Shown: positions 13,679-17,512 of the stretch, in pieces
How the letters are laid out: each line of letters starts with the position of its first letter
Position numbering within the stretch: position 1 is the stretch's first letter
From: an uncultured Oscillospiraceae bacterium
GTDB taxonomy: Bacteria > Bacillota_A > Clostridia > Oscillospirales > Oscillospiraceae
Assembly (NCBI GenBank): GCA_934635515.1
Contig: CAKTZK010000031.1
Coordinates: 1-17,512 of the forward strand
Direction of reading: 5' to 3'
Length of the DNA stretch: 17,512 nt
Notes under the pieces: model-generated
Seen by the model: only the letters and a program-made list of their open reading frames with translations
The model's database searches: none
What the model was told of the DNA's origin: nothing
Program-made: the position numbers and the translations under genes

Positions 13679-14614
13679 ATGACAACAGCAGAGTTGGTTC
13701 AGCAGATACAGCAGGTGAAGAGCATGTCCATCGTGGGCATGTGCAAAAACGCCGGCAAGACCACCATGCTCAACTGGCTTCTGGCCCACACGGGCCGCAG
13801 GCAGGTTTTGGGCCTGACCTCCATCGGCCGGGACGGCGAGAGCACCGATGTGGTCACAGGCACGGAAAAGCCCAGCATCTTCGTCCCGGCGGGCACCCTT
13901 ATCGCCACCGCCAAGGACATGCTGCGCCTGGGGGATGTGACCCAGGAGATCCTCATGACCACCGGCATCCCCACCCCCTTGGGCGAGGTGATCGTCATGC
14001 GCGCCCGCAGCGACGGCTATGTGCAGCTGGCGGGCCCGTCCATCACGGCCCAGCTGAAAGAGGTATCGAAGATGTTTTTTGAGCTGGGAGCCACCCAGTC
14101 TATCATCGACGGCGCCCTGGGGCGCAAGTCCCTGGGGGCCCGAAACGTGGCCGACGGCATCGTGCTGTGTACCGGCGCGTCCTATAACATGAGCATGGAA
14201 AAGGTCATCGAGGATACGGCTAACTTCTGCCGCCTGATGGACCTGCCCAAGGCGGAGACGCTGCCTCCGGAGGCCGCGGACGGCCTGGAGAAGTGCCTGA
14301 AGGAGCACGGCGAGGCCTATATCCCCGGGGCGCTGACGGACAGCATGGTCATTCCGCTTCTGCGCAGCGGCCTGCTGCGTGGGGGGCGCCTGGTGGTGGC
14401 CGACCCCAGCAAGGTGCTCTTAAAGCCCGACACCCTGGATAAGCTGGCGGTGCGGGAGGTGGCCCTGCAGACTAAGGACGCCGCCAGGACCCTGTGCGTC
14501 ACGGTGAATCCCGTGTCGGCCTACGGCTGGAAATTTGACAAGGATGTGTTTATCGACCGGATGCGCCAGAGCGTGAAGGTGCCGGTCATCAATGTGAAGG
14601 AGGAGCTGGCATGA
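13679..14614 (+). CDS. kamB: Probable lysine 5,6-aminomutase reactivase subunit KamB
   Basis: This 311-residue soluble protein has an N-terminal nucleotide-binding loop SIVGMCKNAGKTTML (residues 17-31), the G-x5-GKT form seen in dethiobiotin-synthetase-like P-loop proteins. SIGRDGESTDVVTG, LGATQSIIDGALGRKS and a C-terminal region ending in VPVINVKEELA follow. It overlaps the next gene by 4 nt (ATGA), so the two proteins are made together. The pair P-loop protein plus MutS-like ATPase is the known kamB-kamC arrangement in lysine fermentation clusters, where it is thought to replace damaged cobalamin on the B12-dependent lysine 5,6-aminomutase KamDE. The kal and kce genes nearby support this. 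The name is from family recall plus context; the exact activity is inferred. Confidence 0.8.
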   Translation: MTTAELVQQIQQVKSMSIVGMCKNAGKTTMLNWLLAHTGRRQVLGLTSIGRDGESTDVVTGTEKPSIFVPAGTLIATAKDMLRLGDVTQEILMTTGIPTPLGEVIVMRARSDGYVQLAGPSITAQLKEVSKMFFELGATQSIIDGALGRKSLGARNVADGIVLCTGASYNMSMEKVIEDTANFCRLMDLPKAETLPPEAADGLEKCLKEHGEAYIPGALTDSMVIPLLRSGLLRGGRLVVADPSKVLLKPDTLDKLAVREVALQTKDAARTLCVTVNPVSAYGWKFDKDVFIDRMRQSVKVPVINVKEELA

Positions 14615-16071
14615 TTTCCATTCGGTTTGAAGAAAAGCAGCAGATCGGCCTGCAGTACGCCCTGGAGACCCTCCACGGCTGCAGCCCCTTTGGCCAGGAG
14701 AAGATCCGCCGCCTGCGGTTTTATACCCCGGCAGAGCGGGCAGAGCTGGAGGAGGAGCTTTATAATGTGAAGCAGGCGGCCGATCACGCCGAGGAGCTGA
14801 AGGGCGTGTACGACAAGATCTGCATCCTCCTGTGCCAGATGAAGGACATCCGCAACTCCATTCGCCGCTGCCGGGACGGCGAGGTGCCGGACCATGTGGA
14901 GCTGTTTGAAATTAAGGGCTACTTGCAGCGGCTGGAGAGCCTGCTGCCCCTGTACGGGCAGATGAGCGAGATCGCTCCTCTCCGGGGCCTGGCGTTCCAC
15001 GACCCCAAGCCCGCGCTGGCTATTCTGGACCCGGACAACACCCGGTCCCGGGGCTTCTACATCCCCGACAGCATGACCGAAACGCTCCGCCGGGTCCGCC
15101 GCACCAAGAAGGAGCTGGAGGAAAAGCTCCACGAAGCCAAGACCGACGCGGAGAAGGACGAGCTGCGCCTGCAGCGCACCCGCATCTGCGCCGAGGAGGA
15201 GAGCGAGGAGACGAAGATCCGCCGGGACATGGGCGCACGTCTGGCTCCCCTGGCGGAGGACATGCTCCAGGATGCCGAAAACGCAGGCCGTCTGGACTTC
15301 ATCATTCAGAAGGCTCTGTTTGCCGTGCGCTACGGCGGCGTGATGCCGGAGATCACCGACGGTCCCCTGGAGCTGACGGACATGGTGAACCCGGAGCTGT
15401 GCGACCTGCTGAGTGAACAGGGCCGCAGCTTCGTGCCGGTGTCCATCTCCCTGGACCGGGGCGCCACGGTCATCACCGGCGCCAACATGGGCGGCAAGAG
15501 CGTGGCTATGAAGACCGTGGCGCTGAACGTGCTGCTGATGCAGGCGGGCTTCCTGGTGTGCGCCAAGGAGGCGAAGATGCCCCTGTTTGAGAGCGTTCTG
15601 ATGCTCTTTGAGGATATGCAGTCCATCCAGTCGGGCCTGTCCGGCTTCGGCTCGGAGATCGTGCAGTTTCAGAAGGCCCTTAAACAGGTGGAGCAGGGCT
15701 ACTCCCTGTTCCTGCTGGACGAGTTCGCCCGGGGCACCAACCCCGACGAGGGCGCGGTGATCGTTCAGGCGGTGACCAAATACCTTAACGATGTAAACGC
15801 CATCTCTCTGCTCACCACCCACTACGACAAGGTGGCCGACTGCGGCCGGGCCCACTACCAGATCATCGGCCTGCGGGACATCGACCCCGAGGCCATCCGG
15901 CAGGAGCTGGCCGTCAGCGGGGAGGACGGCATCCGGGTCATCGCCCGGCACATGAACTACGGCCTGTATCGGGTGGAGGGGAAGTCCGACTGCCCCAGAG
16001 ATGCCCTGAACATCTGCCGCATGCTGTCTCTGAAGCCGGAAATCCTGCATCTGATAGAAGAAAATTATTGA
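14611..16071 (+). CDS. kamC: Probable lysine 5,6-aminomutase reactivase ATPase KamC (MutS-like)
   Basis: This 486-residue protein has a MutS-type ABC ATPase domain at its C-terminal half: Walker A TGANMGGKS (residues 289-297), signature SGLSGFGSEI (341-350), Walker B LFLLDEFARGTN (366-377) and the switch-region TTHYDK. The N-terminal half is helical, with a strongly charged coiled coil at about 155-205. It has no mismatch-recognition domain and is much shorter than MutS or MutS2, so it is not a DNA repair protein. The 4-nt overlap with kamB and the nearby lysine fermentation genes fit the aminomutase reactivase. ATP-driven release of inactive cobalamin is inferred from the family. A strong terminator follows. 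Confidence 0.85.
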   Translation: MISIRFEEKQQIGLQYALETLHGCSPFGQEKIRRLRFYTPAERAELEEELYNVKQAADHAEELKGVYDKICILLCQMKDIRNSIRRCRDGEVPDHVELFEIKGYLQRLESLLPLYGQMSEIAPLRGLAFHDPKPALAILDPDNTRSRGFYIPDSMTETLRRVRRTKKELEEKLHEAKTDAEKDELRLQRTRICAEEESEETKIRRDMGARLAPLAEDMLQDAENAGRLDFIIQKALFAVRYGGVMPEITDGPLELTDMVNPELCDLLSEQGRSFVPVSISLDRGATVITGANMGGKSVAMKTVALNVLLMQAGFLVCAKEAKMPLFESVLMLFEDMQSIQSGLSGFGSEIVQFQKALKQVEQGYSLFLLDEFARGTNPDEGAVIVQAVTKYLNDVNAISLLTTHYDKVADCGRAHYQIIGLRDIDPEAIRQELAVSGEDGIRVIARHMNYGLYRVEGKSDCPRDALNICRMLSLKPEILHLIEENY

Positions 16072-16095
16072 TCGGTTGGACCGAAAAGAACGGGA

Positions 16096-16126
16096 AAAGG
16101 GGCGGCGAAGGCCGCCCCTTTCCTTT
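16096..16126 (+). terminator. Intrinsic terminator of kamBC
   Basis: AAAGGGGCGGC (16096-16106) and GCCGCCCCTTT (16111-16121) form a perfect 11-bp stem with a GAAG loop, followed by CCTTTAA. It ends the kamBC transcript before the separate kal promoter. Confidence 0.85.
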
Positions 16127-16223
16127 AATGCCTGCTTTTGAGAGTATTTTTTCTTGCTCGGAAACATTTCAAAAAATGTCGCACCGCTCAAAAAAGTTAT
16201 TGTCATTTTTCTCACAATCTTAC

Positions 16224-16251
16224 TTGACAAATTCGCCTAATGTATTATAAT
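16224..16251 (+). promoter_or_regulatory. Perfect-consensus promoter of the kal-kce operon
   Basis: TTGACA (16224-16229) and TATAAT (16246-16251) are both exact consensus hexamers with a 16-nt spacer. The transcript start would be near 16258, about 20 nt ahead of the lysine riboswitch P1 stem. A promoter this strong suggests that control lies in the riboswitch rather than at initiation. Confidence 0.85.
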
Positions 16252-16278
16252 TTGAAGTGCAGAATTCCATATAACAGA

Positions 16279-16476
16279 CAATAGAGGTGCAAAAAGCAGG
16301 GTAATCGACTGCGGGGCTGCAGGGAGTCCGATGGGAGTCGACGAAGGGGTTTTTTGCCGAAGGTACGCGCAGCTCCTGTGGTGTGTATCTGGGTGTGCAG
16401 TGTAAGCGGCACAACTGTCATGTCAATGCAGACATGGAGCGCTATTGGTCATCGACTTGACCAGTAGCGCCTTTTT
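16279..16476 (+). promoter_or_regulatory. Lysine riboswitch (L box), predicted ON type
   Basis: The aptamer carries the conserved lysine-riboswitch blocks in order: P1 5' strand CAATAG (16279-16284) running into AGAGGTGC; GCCGAAGG (16356-16363); CTGGGTGTGCAGTG (16389-16402); CTGTCA (16415-16420); a P5 hairpin ATGTC/GACAT; TGGAG (16435-16439); and P1 3' strand CTATTG (16442-16447). It leads kal and kce, which degrade lysine. The P1 3' strand lies within the 5' arm of the terminator at 16439-16470, so lysine-bound P1 should block termination. This differs from Bacillus lysC, where the P1 3' strand belongs to the antiterminator. Aptamer identity is near certain; the ON direction is inferred from base pairing. 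Confidence 0.93.
16439..16476 (+). terminator. Expression-platform terminator of the lysine riboswitch
   Basis: GCGCTA-T-TGGTCA (16439-16451) pairs with TGACCA-G-TAGCGC (16458-16470): 12 Watson-Crick pairs plus one T-G wobble, 6-nt loop TCGACT, then C and T residues 16472-16476. Bases 16442-16447 are shared with the aptamer P1 stem, making the two structures mutually exclusive. Confidence 0.88.
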
Positions 16477-16547
16477 CATGCCCAAAGGCGCCGCTCGGCC
16501 GGCGTTATAAGAAACTCTGTAAAAAATTTTTTAGGAGGAATTTTATC

Positions 16548-16949
16548 ATGGAAAAGATGACTTCTCTGCTGCGTCTGCGTATGAGCGCCAAGGATGCTCA
16601 TTACGGCGGAAACCTGGTGGACGGTGCCCACATGGTGCACCTGTTCGGCGACGTCGCCACTGAGCTGCTGATCAAGTGCGATGGCGACGAAGGCCTGTTC
16701 TGCGCTTATGACAATGTCGAGTTCCTGGCTCCCGTGTATGCCGGCGATTACATCGAGGCTTACGGCGAGATCGAGAAGATCGGCAACACCTCCCGTACCA
16801 TGAAGTTCGAGGCCCGCAAGGTCATCGTGTCCCGCCCCGACATCAGCGCTTCCGCTGCCGATGTTCTGGCTGAGCCCGTGGTGGTCTGCCGCGCCCACGG
16901 CACCTGCGTGACCCCCAAGGATTGCCAGCGCAACAAGATCGAGAAGTAA
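16548..16949 (+). CDS. kal: 3-aminobutyryl-CoA ammonia-lyase
   Basis: Kal removes ammonia from L-3-aminobutyryl-CoA to give crotonyl-CoA, linking anaerobic lysine breakdown to butyrate formation. The 133-residue protein is a small hot-dog-fold enzyme of the expected length. It begins [21 protein letters not shown] and contains [36 protein letters not shown], the hot-dog core [16 protein letters not shown] and the C-terminal [11 protein letters not shown], as in known Kal proteins. The ATG follows AGGAGG (16533-16538) at 9 nt, preceded by an A6T6 tract that may help translation. Codons such as CGT and GCT are commoner than in neighbouring genes, suggesting high expression. It is the first gene after the lysine riboswitch. 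Confidence 0.95.
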   Translation: MEKMTSLLRLRMSAKDAHYGGNLVDGAHMVHLFGDVATELLIKCDGDEGLFCAYDNVEFLAPVYAGDYIEAYGEIEKIGNTSRTMKFEARKVIVSRPDISASAADVLAEPVVVCRAHGTCVTPKDCQRNKIEK

Positions 16950-16962
16950 GGGAGCTGCGAAT

Positions 16963-17512
16963 ATGGAAAAGCTGATTATTACCGCTGCTATCTGCGGCGC
17001 TGAGGTCACTAAGGAGCAGAACCCCGCCGTGCCCTATACCGTAGAGGAGATGGTCCGCGAGGCCAAGTCCGCCTACGAGGCCGGCGCAGCTATCCTGCAC
17101 ATCCACGTCCGTGAGGACGACGGTACCCCCACCCAGGATCGTGAGCGTTTCAAGGTCGTTATGGACGCTATCCGCAAGGAGCTGCCCGACGTCATCATGA
17201 TCCCCTCCACCGGCGGCGCTACCGGTATGAGCCCCGAGGAGCGTCTGCAGCCCACCGAGCTCTTCCCCGAGATGGCTACTCTGGACTGCGGCACCTGCAA
17301 CTTCGGCGACGAGATCTTCGATAACACCATGCCCACCATGCGCGCCTTCGGCAAGCGTATGCTGGAGAACAACATAAAGCCCGAGTACGAGTGCTTCGAG
17401 CTGGGCCACATCGACACCATCCTTGGCATGGCCAAGAAGGGTGAGGTGCCCGCCCATCCCATGCAGTTTAACTTCGTCCTCGGCGTGCACGGCTGCACCC
17501 CCGCCTCCGTGG
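16963..17512 (+). CDS. kce: 3-keto-5-aminohexanoate cleavage enzyme, partial
   Basis: Kce condenses 3-keto-5-aminohexanoate with acetyl-CoA to give 3-aminobutyryl-CoA and acetoacetate; its product is the substrate of Kal. The first 183 residues are present, and the frame is open at the right edge (the full protein is about 275 residues). Zinc ligands H46 and H48 lie in AAILHIHVRED. S82 in IPSTGGATG and T106 in MATLDCGT match residues reported for the characterised enzyme at the same numbers. The third zinc ligand, a Glu near 230, is beyond the window. The ATG lies 13 nt after the kal stop behind AAGGGAG, so both genes share the riboswitch transcript. Codon use is again of the highly expressed type. 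Confidence 0.96.
   Translation, partial: MEKLIITAAICGAEVTKEQNPAVPYTVEEMVREAKSAYEAGAAILHIHVREDDGTPTQDRERFKVVMDAIRKELPDVIMIPSTGGATGMSPEERLQPTELFPEMATLDCGTCNFGDEIFDNTMPTMRAFGKRMLENNIKPEYECFELGHIDTILGMAKKGEVPAHPMQFNFVLGVHGCTPASV

Noticed and set aside
11318..14308. Minus-strand open frame of 996 codons across glmS and kamB
   Set aside because: It runs antisense through glmS, the membrane protein gene, a terminator and kamB. Its low-complexity Gln/His/Gly composition is typical of shadow frames in GC-rich DNA.
14611..16071. MutS2 or MutS DNA repair protein
   Set aside because: The ATPase domain is MutS-like, but the protein is short and lacks mismatch-binding and Smr domains. It overlaps kamB and lies beside kal and kce, so the aminomutase reactivase KamC is the better call.
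14521..16230. Minus-strand open frame of 569 codons
   Set aside because: It is antisense to kamC, which has clear Walker A, signature and Walker B motifs. The antisense product has no recognisable domain.

Overview
The window looks like a chromosomal segment of a GC-rich, spore-forming, amino-acid-fermenting gut Clostridium of the Oscillospiraceae type (relatives such as Intestinimonas, Flavonifractor or Oscillibacter). This rests on strong AGGAGG ribosome binding sites, a Firmicutes T-box, a glmS ribozyme, IreB, the DUF421/DUF4363 pair, a lipoprotein-alr-mazF block and genes of the lysine-to-butyrate fermentation. The species is inferred from gene content, not from a database match.

Layout. 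(1) 1-1470: a partial unknown gene leaves the window to the left on the minus strand. Divergent from it, with near-consensus promoters on both sides, is a secreted, probably sortase-anchored beta-helix-like surface protein. (2) 1477-5650, minus strand: pheS-pheT behind a phenylalanine T-box leader, followed by a separately promoted ireB. (3) 5698-8982, plus strand: nnrD, a GerS/YdcC-like lipoprotein, alr and mazF. This is a conserved Firmicutes neighbourhood, but the usual mazE antitoxin is missing. (4) 9090-9641: nrdR behind a leader with two inverted repeats. (5) 9642-9955: a gene-free stretch packed with hairpin-forming intergenic repeats, one of which recurs inverted at 6621-6645. (6) 9956-11016, minus strand: a translationally coupled membrane-protein pair, DUF421-DUF4363. 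(7) 11110-13580: a glmS ribozyme, glmS and a small membrane protein. (8) 13612-17512: lysine fermentation genes. kamB-kamC, the presumed ATPase reactivase for the B12-dependent lysine 5,6-aminomutase, form one transcription unit. A perfect-consensus promoter and a lysine riboswitch then precede kal (3-aminobutyryl-CoA ammonia-lyase) and kce (3-keto-5-aminohexanoate cleavage enzyme, cut by the window edge).

The most notable element is the lysine riboswitch. It guards a catabolic operon rather than lysine synthesis or uptake. Its P1 3' strand (CTATTG, 16442-16447) lies inside the 5' arm of the intrinsic terminator (16439-16470), so ligand-stabilised P1 and the terminator cannot form together. 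This predicts an ON switch: lysine binding permits transcription of the genes that ferment lysine. That is the reverse of the textbook lysC riboswitch. Overall, four different RNA-level controls can be read here: a T-box, a metabolite-cleaved ribozyme, a lysine riboswitch and structured leaders.
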